From positions 1 to 64,000 of the forward strand of contig JAUNGO010000003.1 of assembly GCA_030524475.1 (NCBI GenBank): a DNA stretch of 64,000 bases, given 5' to 3'. The first letter of the stretch is position 1. Each line of letters starts with the position of its first letter. Below, in pieces: positions 9,482 to 19,468 of the stretch. The notes under the pieces were generated by a model, which searched no databases, was not told where the DNA came from, and was given only the letters and a program-made list of their open reading frames with translations. The position numbers were made by a program, and so were the translations under genes. Source of the DNA: Eggerthellaceae bacterium. Lineage in GTDB: Bacteria > Actinomycetota > Coriobacteriia > Coriobacteriales > Eggerthellaceae.

Positions 9482-10767
9482 CCTAGCACGCGTCTCAGGA
9501 CTTCGATACGCGGCCTTGAATTCTCGAGTACCCTGTCGATCATGGGCAAGGCTTCGCTTGGCACCTCTTGCATCCGCGGCGCTTCCATCCCGCGGACTAC
9601 TTCACGGACGGCGGCATCGAAGCTGTCGAGGCTGATGTCGAGATCAAGCGCAATGCTCAAGATGTCCTTCTCGTCGATGTCCGCCAATTCGCGGTGTTCT
9701 CCAATGTCGAAGGGCATTTTCGTCGAGTAGCCGCTCAGGGGGATGCACGTCACGTCGTACAGGGGGGCTAGGCGCCGCGCCGTCCACGCGGGATTGTAAA
9801 GCAGTGAGCTGTTCTTGAAATGCGCGTCCGAGTTGCCGACGGCGAAGTTGAACGCGAGCCGCTTGGCGAACTCGACGCGGTCTGCGGCGGGGTTGACGCA
9901 TGTATCTTGAATGAGGTTGGCGGCGAAAATGGGGTAGCTCGCCTCAACGCCCTCGGGTTGATACTTGTAGTGGGGGTAAAGGCCAAGCGCTTGGCAGAAA
10001 TCCTCTTGGTGAAGTCGCGCTACCTGACGCTTTCCGTTGCGGTTGATCCAAACGCGGTCGTATCTTTTGACGGCGATGGCGCCGTCGATGGCGGGCGCAA
10101 GCGAGACTTCCGCCGTCTCGATGCCGCACGATGCTGCCAGGACGGAGCAAGCGAGTTCATTAGCGGCAAGGTCCTCCTCGCCTTTGTGGGATATTTTGAC
10201 GATGTGGGTCGATGGCGCGGTGCCGTACGGCACGAGCCAGTCGGAGACGTCGGAATTGGCGGCCTTGCGGCCCTCGGACAGCGTCCAAGCAACCTTCGAT
10301 TGCGCGCCTGCGAGCGACAAGCGTGTTGACCGGGCGATTTCTGTTGCCGCGCGAACGGGATGCTCTTTCAGGGCCGAAACGGTTTTTGCGACGAGCGGCT
10401 CGTAGCGGGGGGTGAACTCGCGTTCGTCGGCGTCTTCCGCCGCGAACGTGAGCGCCCCGATGCTCTCGCAGCCAAGCCGCTCGATGAGCGCGAGGTAGTC
10501 GTTGCGGGGGATTTGATACGATTGCGCAAGAGCCCCGCGCACCTCGCCTTCGGGAAGGAGTCCTTGAAAGAACGGGCCGAAGTCCTGCTCGGGGTAAGGC
10601 TTTGCGTCGAGGGGAAGGCGATTCGACAGGCCGAGCTCTTGCGCGGCTCGCGCGCGGTGCACGTAGTCGCTTTCGTAGGCGAAGCTGGCTACTTTTCCGC
10701 GGTCATGCTCGATTCTCCCCAGAAGGAGTTTTTCGCCGCCGCGGTCGCAATAGACGAGAATGCCCAT
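9478..10767 (-). CDS. hipA: HipA-like serine/threonine kinase toxin
   Basis: 429 residues with the HipA N-terminal subdomain (GLLPEGEVR, GCESIGALTF) and kinase core. Motifs seen: SLAGAQSKVAW and THIVKI (ATP-binding region), AVKRYDR, HQEDFCQALG, and NSDAHFKNSSLLY, which supplies the catalytic Asp/Asn. Homologues phosphorylate glutamyl-tRNA synthetase and induce dormancy. One base separates it from the upstream hipB gene, so the two form a toxin-antitoxin operon. The 3' end overlaps the convergent MATE gene by four bases. Confidence 0.88.
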   Translation of the reverse strand: MGILVYCDRGGEKLLLGRIEHDRGKVASFAYESDYVHRARAAQELGLSNRLPLDAKPYPEQDFGPFFQGLLPEGEVRGALAQSYQIPRNDYLALIERLGCESIGALTFAAEDADEREFTPRYEPLVAKTVSALKEHPVRAATEIARSTRLSLAGAQSKVAWTLSEGRKAANSDVSDWLVPYGTAPSTHIVKISHKGEEDLAANELACSVLAASCGIETAEVSLAPAIDGAIAVKRYDRVWINRNGKRQVARLHQEDFCQALGLYPHYKYQPEGVEASYPIFAANLIQDTCVNPAADRVEFAKRLAFNFAVGNSDAHFKNSSLLYNPAWTARRLAPLYDVTCIPLSGYSTKMPFDIGEHRELADIDEKDILSIALDLDISLDSFDAAVREVVRGMEAPRMQEVPSEALPMIDRVLENSRPRIEVLRRVLG

Positions 10768-10768
10768 G

Positions 10769-11023
10769 CTAGCACCCCCTTGTTTTCGCGTAGAGATCGA
10801 TGCCTATGTCGGCGCATACGCGGATGACCTGCTTGATGTTGCCGCCGGCGACGCCGCGCTCCAGCTCGCCTATGAAACGCGGCGAACACCCGCACGACTT
10901 GGCAAGCTGGACTTGCGTGAGGCCGAGCTCGCGTCGCCGGGCACGGACAAGCTGACCGAGGTCACTTGCGTCTCTGAGTCTGCCATCGGTGTTGCGCGGC
11001 TTTGGCGGAAGAAAGGAATCCAT
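10769..11023 (-). CDS. hipB: HipB-like antitoxin, XRE helix-turn-helix
   Basis: 84 residues from ATG 11023, preceded by GGGAG; a longer in-frame start at 11110 would place the coding region over the operator. The HTH is LGLTQVQLAKSCGCSPRFIGELERG, the classical XRE fold, followed by a short C-terminal helix. It should neutralise HipA and repress its own promoter through the palindromes upstream (11071-11160). The order antitoxin-then-toxin is standard. Confidence 0.88.
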   Translation of the reverse strand: MDSFLPPKPRNTDGRLRDASDLGQLVRARRRELGLTQVQLAKSCGCSPRFIGELERGVAGGNIKQVIRVCADIGIDLYAKTRGC

Positions 11024-11060
11024 GTGCGGCTCCCAGTTACGGTTAGCTTGCTGTTTATGG

Positions 11061-11160
11061 TGGGATATCTTCCCAAACGGGATTATATCAGGGGAATAAA
11101 GGGAAATCATACCGTTTGGGAAGATTTGCTTGTAGGAGCATAAAAAGATCCCGAATGGGA
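11061..11160 (-). promoter_or_regulatory. hipBA promoter with three evenly spaced operators
   Basis: Three palindromes of the form TCCC-N4-GGGA lie at 11071-11082 (TCCCAAACGGGA), 11110-11121 (TACCGTTTGGGA, one base off) and 11149-11160 (TCCCGAATGGGA). Each starts exactly 39 bases after the last. On the minus strand an extended -10 (TGATATAAT, hexamer at 11087-11082) abuts the first operator. A further TGGGA-N5-TCCCA lies at 11061-11075. The arrangement fits cooperative autorepression by HipB dimers. Confidence 0.75.
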
Positions 11161-11188
11161 AGATTTGATTGATATTGGCGCGTACTTT

Positions 11189-11215
11189 GTGGCAAATGGC
11201 CCGTCCCCTTGTCAG
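11189..11215. repeat. REP-like palindrome, copy 1 (degenerate)
   Basis: Aligns over 27 bases with 18396-18422 with about six differences; the core reads GCCCGTCCCCTTGTCAG. It lies between the hipBA operators and the TetR gene at 11304. Confidence 0.5.
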
Positions 11216-11303
11216 CTACGCGCGTCTTGCGTATTTGCCGTGCAGCTTGCTATAATGAACAGCGTGTTGATTTTTGTGCGAGCTGTCGAAAAGAGGTCGT
11301 GAC

Positions 11304-11969
11304 GTGGCGAATGTCGAGACGCGAGCGGATGCGTCGTTGCCGACGGGCGCAGGCGTTTCGCAGACGTCGGCGCCGACCGACCGGCGGATTGCGCGCACGC
11401 GGCGCGCGCTGCGCCGGGCTCTCATCGAGCTGACCGAGGAGCGCGGGCTCGACGGCTTCACCGTCAACGACCTGTGCGCTCGCGCCGATCTCAACCGCGG
11501 CACCTTCTACAACCACTTCCGCGACAAAGACGACCTGCTCGTTACGCTCGAGGACGAGGTGATGGAGGGGCTGTTCCGCTTCCGCGGGGAAATCAACAAG
11601 ATCACGCTGGTCGACTTGGCGAAGCTCAAGGTGTCGAAGGAGCCGCTCCCGCTTTTGGTCGAGCTGTTCGACTACCTGGGCGAGCAAGCCGACTTTTTGC
11701 ATGCGATGCTGGGGCCTGGCGGCGACGTGAAGTTCGCGCCCCGCCTGCGCGACAGCATCTGCTCCGATCTCATTTTAGGCCTGCTCCACGAGCGTTACCG
11801 CAGCGACCCGACGCCGTTTGTGCAGTATTACGTGGCGTTTTACGCGTCGGCGTACGTGGGCGTGATCACGCGGTGGCTGGAAGGCGGCATGCAGGAAAGC
11901 TCCGAGGACATGGCGCGCATCGCCATGCGCCTTTTGTTTATCAAGCCGGGAGAATCGATCAAACTCTAA
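11304..11969 (+). CDS. TetR/AcrR-family transcriptional regulator
   Basis: 221 residues from GTG 11304, six bases after AGAGG. The DNA-binding domain spans about residues 30-80: ARTRRALRRALIELTEERG, then FTVNDLCARADLNRGTFYNHF and RDKDDLL. The C-terminal ligand domain is of the TetR_C_7 type (FLHAMLGPGGD, FVQYYVAFYASAYVGVITRWL). It ends 12 bases before the giant activase gene, so it probably regulates that gene or is co-transcribed with it. Ligand unknown. Confidence 0.85.
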   Translation: MANVETRADASLPTGAGVSQTSAPTDRRIARTRRALRRALIELTEERGLDGFTVNDLCARADLNRGTFYNHFRDKDDLLVTLEDEVMEGLFRFRGEINKITLVDLAKLKVSKEPLPLLVELFDYLGEQADFLHAMLGPGGDVKFAPRLRDSICSDLILGLLHERYRSDPTPFVQYYVAFYASAYVGVITRWLEGGMQESSEDMARIAMRLLFIKPGESIKL

Positions 11970-11981
11970 GAGGTGGTTGAC

Positions 11982-14900
11982 GTGGCAAGTGTGTTCGACA
12001 AGAAGTTCGCGAAGGGCGCTGCGGCTGCAAAGGACGCGGCGGCCGAGGGCAGGCGCGCGCAACGCAAGGACGCGCAGGGGCGCAAGGCGTCGCGCGGGCA
12101 GCGCGAGGCGAAGAAGTACGTCCAGATCAAGACCGACGCCGACGTGGATCCCTGCCAGATGCGCGTGACGCGCGTGGAGGAGGCCAAGGCCGCCGCCGAC
12201 GAGATAGCGCGGCGCGACGCGGTACTCGCGGAGGCGGACGGGCTTTTGCGCCTCGGCATCGACGTGGGCTCGACCACGGTGAAAATCGCCGTGCTCGACG
12301 CGCTTGGGCAGGTGAAGTGGGCGGTGTACCGGCGCCACCACGCCGACGTGCGCGCCACCATCATCGAGGTGCTGCGCGAGGCGGCCGCGGCGTACCCCAC
12401 CGAGCGCATGACCATCGCCATCACCGGATCGGGCGGGCTTTTGCTGTCCCAGTGGCTCGGCATCACGTTCGTGCAGGAGGTCATCGCGTCGAAAACGGCC
12501 GTGGAAACCTTCATTCCGCGCACCGACGTGGCGATCGAGCTGGGCGGCGAGGACGCAAAGATCATCTACTTCGACAACGGCATCGAGCAGCGCATGAACG
12601 GCACCTGCGCCGGCGGCACGGGCGCGTTCATCGACCAGATGGCCGCGCTTTTGAACACCGACGCGGGCGGACTCAACGAGCTGGCGAAAAGCCACACGAC
12701 CATCTATCCCATTGCCAGCCGCTGCGGCGTGTTCGCGAAAACCGACGTGCAGCCGCTTTTAAACGAGGGCGCGAAGAAGGAGGACATCGCGGCCTCCATC
12801 TTTCAGTCGGTGGTCACGCAGACCATCTCCGGCTTGGCATGCGGCCGCCCCATCCGCGGCAACGTGGCGTTTTTGGGCGGTCCTTTGCAATATCTGCCCG
12901 AGCTGCGCAATCGCTTCTACGAGACGCTGGGCCTTGAGGGCGACGCCATCATCGTGCCTGAAAACGCCCACCTGTTCGTGGCAAGCGGCTGCGCGCTGGC
13001 CGGCGCCTCCGAGGGCGCTGTCCCCGAGACGCTGGCCGACGTGCTCGCGCGCTTGGAGAATCTGGGCGACATGCAGGGCTCGGAGGTGGTGCGCCTGGCG
13101 CCGCTTTTCGCCGACGAGGCGGCCTATGAAGAGTTCAAGCTGCGCCACGATCGCGAGCGCGTGCGCCGCGCCTCGCTGGATGACTACCGCGGCGTGGCGT
13201 ATTTGGGCATCGACGCGGGCTCGACCACGTTCAAGGCAGCGCTCATCGGCGAGGACGGTGCGCTTCTGTGGTCGACCTACGCCTCGAACAAGGGCGACGT
13301 GCTGGGCTGCGCGAAAGCGGCCATCGCGGAGCTGTACCGCGTGCTGCCGCGCGACGCGGAAACGGGCGAGCCGCTCGTGCGCATCGGCCACTCCACGGTG
13401 ACGGGCTACGGCGAGGGGCTGCTGCTCGAGGCGCTGCGTGTCGACTCCGGCGAGATCGAGACGGTGGCGCATTTGCGCGGAGCGCAGGAGATGCTGCCGG
13501 GCGTGGAGTTCATCCTCGACATCGGCGGACAGGACATGAAATGTTTGCGCGTGAAGGACGGCGTGATCGACCACATCATGCTGAACGAGGCGTGCTCGTC
13601 GGGCTGCGGCAGCTTCATCGAGAGCTTCGCCACGGGTCTGAACTTGGACGTGGCTGAGTTCGCGCGCACCGCCATCAAGGCAGAAAACCCCGTTGACCTG
13701 GGCAGCCGCTGCACCGTGTTCATGAACAGCCGCGTGAAGCAGGCGCAGAAGGAAGGCGCCACGGTGGGTGACATCGCGGCGGGGCTCGCCATCTCGGTCA
13801 TCAAGAACGCGCTGTTCAAGGTCATCAAGATTCGCGACCCGCACGACGTGGGCACGAAGGTGATCGTGCAGGGCGGTACCTTCTTGAACGACGCCGTGCT
13901 GCGCGCGTTCGAGCAGCTCTCCGAAGTGAACGCCGTGCGTCCCGACATCGCCGGTAACATGGGGGCGTTCGGCGCGGCGCTTCTGGCGCGCGACCGGTAT
14001 CGCCATGCGCGCGGAATCGGGGGAAGCTCCATTCGGAAGCTTCGCAGCCCTCATTCCGCTTCCCCCGATTCCGCAGGGAGCGATGATGCGGTCGGAAGCG
14101 CCGGAAGCGCACACCTCACTGAGAGGGAGGGGGAAGCTGCGGCCGAAACGGCTTCGCTGCCGACTTCGACCCTTTTGTCCCTGGAAGCTATCGAGGCGCT
14201 GGCGCCGACGCATCGCACGGTTCGGTGCAAGGGGTGCTCGAACTCGTGTCTGCTCACCGTCAACGACTTCGGGGTCGACGAGGCCACGGGCAAGCATCGC
14301 CGCTTCATCACGGGCAACCGCTGCGAGAAGGGCGAAAGCCTGGGTACGGGCGCGGCGAAAACCGACGTGCCCAACCTCTTCGAGTACAAAAGCAAGCGCT
14401 TGTTCGACCACTACACGCCGCTTGAGCCCGATCAGGCGTCCCGCGGCACAGTGGGCATCCCGCGCGCGCTTAATATGTACGAGAACTACCCGTTCTGGTT
14501 CACCTTCTTCACGAATCTTGGCTACCGCGTGATGCTGTCCGACCCGTCCACGAAGAAAACCTACGAGGCGGGCATCGAGTCCATGCCGTCGGAAAGCGTG
14601 TGCTACCCGGCGAAGCTTTCCCACGGCCACATCATGAACCTTCTGGCCAAGCACCCCGACTTCGTCTGGATGCCGTGCAGCAAGTGGGAGCGCCAGGAGG
14701 ACGACACGGCGGGCAACCACTTCAACTGCCCCATCGTGGCGAGCTATCCCGAGGCGCTGCGCCTGAACATCGACGAGCTGCGCGACAGCGACGTGGCGTT
14801 CGTGAGCCCGTGGCTGCCCTACGACAACAAGGAGCACCTGAAGCGCCGCCTGTTCGTGGAGCTGTCGGAGAACTTCGCCGCCGAGGTGGGCGTGGATGCC

Positions 14901-16961
14901 TCGCCGCTTACCCAAGCCGAGGTCGACGCCGCCGTCGACGCGGCGTGGGCCGAGGACGAGGCGTTCAAGCGCGACATGCGGCGCGCCGGCACTGAGACGC
15001 TCGCGTGGATGGAGAAAACGGGCACGCACGGCATTGTGCTGGCGGGGCGCCCCTATCACCAGGACCCCGAGATCAACCACGCCATCCCCGAGCTTTTGAC
15101 CAGCTTCGGGCTGGCGGTGCTCACCGAGGACTCGATTGCTCACCTGGGGCAGCTTGAGCGCCCGATTCGCGTGGTCGACCAGTGGATGTACCACACGCGT
15201 CTGTACGCGGCGGCGAAGGTGGCCACTCAAAGGCGCGACCTCGACCTCATCCAGCTGAACTCGTTCGGCTGCGGCTTGGACGCGCTCACGACCGACCAGG
15301 TGCAGGAAGTGCTCGAGGCGGCGGGCAAGGTGTACACCGTGCTCAAGATCGACGAGGTGTCCAACCTCGGCGCCGCGCGCATCCGCGTGCGCAGCCTGCT
15401 GGCGGCGCTGAAAGACCAGGCCGACCGCGAGGCGGAGGCCGACGCCGAGGCCGCGGCGGCGGGACGTGCGTGCCCGGCGGCGTCCATCAACCTGGACGAC
15501 ATCGACAAGCTGGTGCCGGAAAGCTTTACCGAGAAGGCCGACGGCGTGGTGCGCGACGCCGAGGTGATTCAGCGCGAGGGCGAGTCCACCGAGTTCGCGC
15601 GCCCGCAGTTCACCGAGGAGATGAAGCAGGCGGGCTACACCATCTTGGCTCCGCAGATGGCGCCGTACCACTTCGAGCTTCTGGTGCCCATCTTCAAGCG
15701 CTTCGGCTACAACGTGGAGCTTCTGCCGAGCGTGGACCACGGCGCGGTGGACGCGGGCCTGAAATACGTGAACAACGATATTTGCTACCCGTCTATCCTG
15801 GTCACGGGGCAAATCATGGAAGCGGTTATGTCGGGCAAGTACGACACCGATAAGCTGGCCGTGCTCATCACGCAAACGGGCGGCGGGTGCCGCGCCACCA
15901 ACTACATCGCGCTCATCCGCAAGGCGCTGAAGTCGGTGGGGTTGGCGCACATCCCGGTGATAGCGCTTTCGTTCAAGGACTTGGGCGAGGTGAACCCCGG
16001 CTTCAACATCACGCCGAAGATGCTGCTGCAGGCGGTGTACGCCCTGTGCTACGGCGACCTGCTGATGCAGTGCCTCTATCGCACGCGGCCCTACGAGGTA
16101 GAGCCGGGCAGCGCCACGCGCCTGTTCGACCACTGGATGGCCACATGCAAAACGCAGCTTGAGGGCGGCGTGTCGCGCGGCGTGTTCAAGCGCACCGTGA
16201 ACGATATCGTGGACGACTTCGACACGCTGCCGCTTGCGGGCGAGGGCACGAAGCCCTGCGTGGGCGTGGTCGGCGAGATCCTGGTGAAGTTCCATCCCAC
16301 GGCGAACAACCAGATCGTGGACGTCATCGAGCGCGAGGGCTGCGAGGCGCGCGTGCCGGGGCTCATCGAGTTCTTCCTGTTCGGCATCGCCGGCGCCATC
16401 TTCCAGAAAGACCCGCTCGGACGCTCGTCGAAGGGGGCGGTGGGCTCGCGCATCGCGCTTGAGGCCATCGCGAAGTTCCGCAAGCCCGTGACCGACGCGC
16501 TTGCGCGCTCGCAGCGTTTCGAGCCGCCGGCGAACATCTACGAGTTGGCCGAGTATGCAAGCCAGATTTTGAGCCTGTGCAACTCGATGGGCGAGGGGTG
16601 GCTGCTCACGGCCGAGATGGTGGAGCTGGTGCGCACGGGTTGCCCGAACGTGGTGTGTACGCAGCCGTTCGCGTGCCTGCCGAACCACGTGGTGGGCAAG
16701 GCGGTCATCAAGGAGCTGCGCCGCCAGTACCCGATCAGCAACATCGTGGCCGTGGACTACGATCCCGGCGCCTCCGAGGTGAACCAGCTCAACCGCATCA
16801 AGCTGATGATCGCGGTGGCGAAGGCGAACCTGGTGGAGAAGGAGCGTGAGGCGCGCGGCGCGCGCGACGCCGTGCGCGACGCGGCGGCGCCGAAGCCCGT
16901 GAGCGAGCGCGAGGCGCGCGAGAGCAGCCACGTGGAGTACGTGGAGATCAAGGCGGAGTAG
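11982..16961 (+). CDS. Giant fused acyl-CoA dehydratase activase / dehydratase-like protein
   Basis: 1,659 residues from GTG 11982 behind AAGAGGTGG. Order: basic N-terminal segment (1-85); first BcrAD/HgdC ATPase domain (about 88-350; [15 protein letters not shown], cluster cysteines in NGTCAGGTG and SRCGVF); second ATPase domain (about 408-670; [30 protein letters not shown]); a variable linker (about 675-728); a Cys-rich DUF2229-type region ([22 protein letters not shown]); and a C-terminal 2-hydroxyacyl-CoA-dehydratase-like part from about 1200. The small activases hydrolyse ATP to inject one low-potential electron into a dehydratase-type Fe-S protein. Here both sides share one chain, so it is likely self-contained, substrate unknown. 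A palindrome sits in the linker. Confidence 0.85.
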   Translation: MASVFDKKFAKGAAAAKDAAAEGRRAQRKDAQGRKASRGQREAKKYVQIKTDADVDPCQMRVTRVEEAKAAADEIARRDAVLAEADGLLRLGIDVGSTTVKIAVLDALGQVKWAVYRRHHADVRATIIEVLREAAAAYPTERMTIAITGSGGLLLSQWLGITFVQEVIASKTAVETFIPRTDVAIELGGEDAKIIYFDNGIEQRMNGTCAGGTGAFIDQMAALLNTDAGGLNELAKSHTTIYPIASRCGVFAKTDVQPLLNEGAKKEDIAASIFQSVVTQTISGLACGRPIRGNVAFLGGPLQYLPELRNRFYETLGLEGDAIIVPENAHLFVASGCALAGASEGAVPETLADVLARLENLGDMQGSEVVRLAPLFADEAAYEEFKLRHDRERVRRASLDDYRGVAYLGIDAGSTTFKAALIGEDGALLWSTYASNKGDVLGCAKAAIAELYRVLPRDAETGEPLVRIGHSTVTGYGEGLLLEALRVDSGEIETVAHLRGAQEMLPGVEFILDIGGQDMKCLRVKDGVIDHIMLNEACSSGCGSFIESFATGLNLDVAEFARTAIKAENPVDLGSRCTVFMNSRVKQAQKEGATVGDIAAGLAISVIKNALFKVIKIRDPHDVGTKVIVQGGTFLNDAVLRAFEQLSEVNAVRPDIAGNMGAFGAALLARDRYRHARGIGGSSIRKLRSPHSASPDSAGSDDAVGSAGSAHLTEREGEAAAETASLPTSTLLSLEAIEALAPTHRTVRCKGCSNSCLLTVNDFGVDEATGKHRRFITGNRCEKGESLGTGAAKTDVPNLFEYKSKRLFDHYTPLEPDQASRGTVGIPRALNMYENYPFWFTFFTNLGYRVMLSDPSTKKTYEAGIESMPSESVCYPAKLSHGHIMNLLAKHPDFVWMPCSKWERQEDDTAGNHFNCPIVASYPEALRLNIDELRDSDVAFVSPWLPYDNKEHLKRRLFVELSENFAAEVGVDASPLTQAEVDAAVDAAWAEDEAFKRDMRRAGTETLAWMEKTGTHGIVLAGRPYHQDPEINHAIPELLTSFGLAVLTEDSIAHLGQLERPIRVVDQWMYHTRLYAAAKVATQRRDLDLIQLNSFGCGLDALTTDQVQEVLEAAGKVYTVLKIDEVSNLGAARIRVRSLLAALKDQADREAEADAEAAAAGRACPAASINLDDIDKLVPESFTEKADGVVRDAEVIQREGESTEFARPQFTEEMKQAGYTILAPQMAPYHFELLVPIFKRFGYNVELLPSVDHGAVDAGLKYVNNDICYPSILVTGQIMEAVMSGKYDTDKLAVLITQTGGGCRATNYIALIRKALKSVGLAHIPVIALSFKDLGEVNPGFNITPKMLLQAVYALCYGDLLMQCLYRTRPYEVEPGSATRLFDHWMATCKTQLEGGVSRGVFKRTVNDIVDDFDTLPLAGEGTKPCVGVVGEILVKFHPTANNQIVDVIEREGCEARVPGLIEFFLFGIAGAIFQKDPLGRSSKGAVGSRIALEAIAKFRKPVTDALARSQRFEPPANIYELAEYASQILSLCNSMGEGWLLTAEMVELVRTGCPNVVCTQPFACLPNHVVGKAVIKELRRQYPISNIVAVDYDPGASEVNQLNRIKLMIAVAKANLVEKEREARGARDAVRDAAAPKPVSEREARESSHVEYVEIKAE
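14011..14074. repeat. Palindrome inside the giant activase gene
   Basis: Perfect 17-base arms, GCGGAATCGGGGGAAGC at 14011-14027 and its reverse complement at 14058-14074, enclose a 30-base loop containing a smaller GAAGCTTC palindrome. It encodes part of the Ser/Gly/Ala-rich linker between the second ATPase domain and the DUF2229-type region, looking like an inserted REP/MITE-like unit kept in frame. Confidence 0.7.
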
Positions 16962-16968
16962 ATTCGCC

Positions 16969-17826
16969 ATGACGGGAAAACTTGTTGTTGTGCCGACGCC
17001 GATCGGCAATTTGGGGGACATGACCGCCCGCGCGCTCGACGCATTGCGCGCGGCCGACGTGGTGTGCGCGGAGGACACGCGCGTGACGGGGAAGCTGCTG
17101 GCGGCGTTCGGCATCTCAAAGCGGCTGGAGCGGCTGGACGAGGCGCTCATCGGTGCGCGGGCGGGCGGCGTGGTTGAGCGCGTGCTGGCGGGCGAGGTGA
17201 TCGCCTACTGCTCGGACGCGGGTATGCCGGGCGTGTCCGACCCGGGGCTGCGCCTGGTGGCGGCGGCGCGTGCGGCGGGGGCGCCCGTCGAGGTGCTGCC
17301 GGGACCTGTGGCGGCCGCCACGGCGTACGTGGCCAGCGGGTGTGCGTCGGCGAGCTTCTTCTTCGGCGGGTTTTTCCCGCGCAAGGCGGCCGAGCAGCGC
17401 GCGCGCCTGGAGAGCCTGCGCGCGCTCGACGCGGCGCTCATCTTCTACGAGAGCCCGAACCGCGTGGCGGCGGCCTTGGGAGCGATTGCCGAGGTGTTTC
17501 CGCTGCGCCAGGTGACGGTGTGCCGGGAGCTCACGAAGCTGCATGAGGAAGTGGTGCGCGGCGCGGCGGGCGAGGTGCGCGACGCGTTCGCCGCGCGGGC
17601 CGAGGAGCCGGGCGGCGTGCGCGGCGAGATTGTGCTGGTGATCGACGGGCCGAGCGAGGCGGAGGAGGCTGTTGCAGCCGCCGACGCGCTTACCGCCGCG
17701 CACGGACGCGCGGTCGAGTTGGCGGCTCAGGGTCTGCGCACGAAGGAGATCGCCAAGCGCGTGGCGGCCGAGTTCGGCTTGGCTCGCAACGACGCCTACG
17801 AGCTTGCGATGGAGGCGGGGAGGTAG
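16969..17826 (+). CDS. rsmI: 16S rRNA (cytidine1402-2'-O)-methyltransferase RsmI
   Basis: 285 residues. The family signature is at the N-terminus (VPTPIGNLGDMTARALDALR, CAEDTRVT) with the SAM-pocket segments YCSDAGMPGVSDPGLRLV and EVLPGPVAAATAY, and ESPNRVAAAL further on. It methylates the ribose of C1402 in the ribosomal P site together with RsmH. It lies seven bases after the giant activase and its stop overlaps the next start by one base, so it appears to be part of the same transcript. Confidence 0.93.
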   Translation: MTGKLVVVPTPIGNLGDMTARALDALRAADVVCAEDTRVTGKLLAAFGISKRLERLDEALIGARAGGVVERVLAGEVIAYCSDAGMPGVSDPGLRLVAAARAAGAPVEVLPGPVAAATAYVASGCASASFFFGGFFPRKAAEQRARLESLRALDAALIFYESPNRVAAALGAIAEVFPLRQVTVCRELTKLHEEVVRGAAGEVRDAFAARAEEPGGVRGEIVLVIDGPSEAEEAVAAADALTAAHGRAVELAAQGLRTKEIAKRVAAEFGLARNDAYELAMEAGR

Positions 17827-18392
17827 TGGCGAAGACATCCGCGCCTTCCGCAGCTCTTTTGTTCGTCGACGACCTTGAGGTATGGGTCACGCGCAAGCGC
17901 GTCAAGAACGTGAACCTGCGCGTGAAGCCGCCGCATGGGCGCGTGGAGGTGTCGGCGCCCATGCGCACGACCGACGCGTTCATCAGCGCGTTCGTGCGCG
18001 AGAAGCGCGCATGGATCGACGCGCGCGTGCACGAGATCGAGCGCTCGCCCCGCGCCCGCGCCGCCGAGGCGAGCGCACAGGAAGTCGCCGAGTGGAAAGC
18101 CGTGGTGTCGGCGTGCGTGCCGCCACTCATCGAGGCGTGGGAGCCCATCATGGGCGTGCGCGCGGGACGCGTGGTCTACCGCAACATGACGAGCCGCTGG
18201 GGCAGCTGCCAGCCGGCCACGGGGCGCATCTGCATTAACGTGCGGCTGGCGCTCTATCCGCCCGAGTGCCTGGAGTACGTGGTGGTGCACGAGCTGTGCC
18301 ACCTACTTGAACGCGGCCACGGCCCCAAGTTCCACGCGCTCATGGACGCCTTCATGCCCGATTGGCGCGCCCGCCGCGCCAAGCTGCGGTGA
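17826..18392 (+). CDS. YgjP/SprT-like zinc metallopeptidase (DUF45)
   Basis: 188 residues; GTG start overlapping the rsmI stop (TAGTG). The C-terminal half contains RNMTSRWGSCQPATGRICIN, then VVVHELCHLLERGHGPKFHALM, where HELCH gives the two zinc-binding histidines and the catalytic Glu, with a third His downstream. This is the YgjP/DUF45 arrangement; the cellular substrate of these proteins is not established. Translational coupling to rsmI suggests a housekeeping role. Confidence 0.85.
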   Translation: MAKTSAPSAALLFVDDLEVWVTRKRVKNVNLRVKPPHGRVEVSAPMRTTDAFISAFVREKRAWIDARVHEIERSPRARAAEASAQEVAEWKAVVSACVPPLIEAWEPIMGVRAGRVVYRNMTSRWGSCQPATGRICINVRLALYPPECLEYVVVHELCHLLERGHGPKFHALMDAFMPDWRARRAKLR

Positions 18393-18395
18393 AGC

Positions 18396-18422
18396 GTGAC
18401 AAACGACCTGTCCCCTTGTCAC
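18396..18422. repeat. REP-like palindrome, copy 2 (27 bases)
   Basis: Begins GTGACA, ends TTGTCAC, with the core GACCTGTCCCCTTGTCAC. The ends are inverted repeats. The identical 27 bases occur at 37724-37750 and diverged forms elsewhere. It starts four bases after the metallopeptidase stop. Confidence 0.75.
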
Positions 18423-18483
18423 CCAACAACTAATCCGCCGCTTTTCGTCGCATGGTTTTTCGCGCGGTTCCCTTCGCAATGCT

Positions 18484-18551
18484 TTGCGTTTATACCCATA
18501 TCGTAGTATAAATGGGGAATATGCTACGAAACTACAGCCACCTAAGTGGCT
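18484..18551 (+). promoter_or_regulatory. Candidate degV promoter and leader palindrome
   Basis: TTGCGT (18484-18489) and TATAAA (18507-18512) are 17 bases apart. Downstream, before the start codon, is a perfect 16-base palindrome AGCCACCTAAGTGGCT (18536-18551). The latter could be an operator or an RNA hairpin; which one is not visible from sequence. Confidence 0.5.
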
Positions 18552-18574
18552 GTTTGAGCGCGAGGGGGCCGAAC

Positions 18575-19438
18575 ATGAGCGAGTACGTTATCGTCACGGA
18601 AACGGGCGGTGACATTCCGGCGGATTTTGTGAAGCGTTACGGCATCGAGCTGGTGCCCATGCACGTGACGTTCGGCGAGCGCAGCCTCGACGACGGCACC
18701 TTCCCCGTAAGCGACATCGTTGCCCACTACGAGGCCACCGGCGAGCTGCCGCGCACGAGCGGGTGCACGCCACAGGACTTCACGCGCGTGTTCGACCGCG
18801 TCCATGCGGAAAAGCCGCAGGCGCATATCCTGTACCTGGCGTACTCGGCGGTAACCACGTGCTCGTTCGAGTCGGCGCGCATTGCTGCCGAGGGGCGCGG
18901 CTACGTGACCGCCATCGACACGAAAAGCGTGACGGCGGGGCAGTTTTTGGTGGTCACGAACACGGCGCGCTTTGTGGGGGCGAACCCCAGTGCCACAATC
19001 GACGAGGTGCGAGCGTTCGTGGAAGACCAGGTGGCGCGCGTGCGCATGGCGTTCATTCCCGGCGGACTGGAGTTTCTGCGCGCGGGCGGGCGTCTGAGCA
19101 ACGCGGCGTATCTGGGTGCGCAGCTTTTGCGCATCAAGCCGCAGATTGAGATCCTCGACGGCAAGTTGGTGGCCACGCGCAAGCTGCGCGGGTCTTATCG
19201 GCGCGCGGTCATGACGCAGGTGCGCGACTTTACGGGCGGCGAGCAGCAACCCGAGCTCGACCGCGAGCGCATTGCGCTCATCACGAGCGAAGGCCTCGAC
19301 GAGGGTATCATGCGGGAAGCGGAGGAATACGTGCGTGCGGCGGGCTTCCGCGAAATCACGTGGATTCCCACCGGCTGCGTCATCTTCTCGCACTCGGGCC
19401 CGGGCTCGTTTGGCATAGCCGCCCTTGCGGCGAAGTAA
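18575..19438 (+). CDS. DegV-family fatty-acid-binding protein
   Basis: 287 residues from ATG 18575 with GAGGGGG upstream; an in-frame ATG at 18512 would run across the leader palindrome. DegV features: VTETGGDIPADFVKRYGIELVPMHV at the start, the phase LPRTSGCTPQDF around the bound lipid, and FSHSGPGSFG near the C-terminus. In Firmicutes such proteins (FakB) present fatty acids to the kinase FakA; no FakA homologue adjoins it here. Confidence 0.88.
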   Translation: MSEYVIVTETGGDIPADFVKRYGIELVPMHVTFGERSLDDGTFPVSDIVAHYEATGELPRTSGCTPQDFTRVFDRVHAEKPQAHILYLAYSAVTTCSFESARIAAEGRGYVTAIDTKSVTAGQFLVVTNTARFVGANPSATIDEVRAFVEDQVARVRMAFIPGGLEFLRAGGRLSNAAYLGAQLLRIKPQIEILDGKLVATRKLRGSYRRAVMTQVRDFTGGEQQPELDRERIALITSEGLDEGIMREAEEYVRAAGFREITWIPTGCVIFSHSGPGSFGIAALAAK

Positions 19439-19468
19439 CGCTTGCGGTTCGCTTGTTGCCGACGTGGC

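Noticed and set aside
12759-17150. Minus-strand open frame of 1,463 codons opposite the giant activase.
   Set aside because: Arg/His/Ala-rich low-complexity translation typical of an antisense shadow; no recognisable domain.
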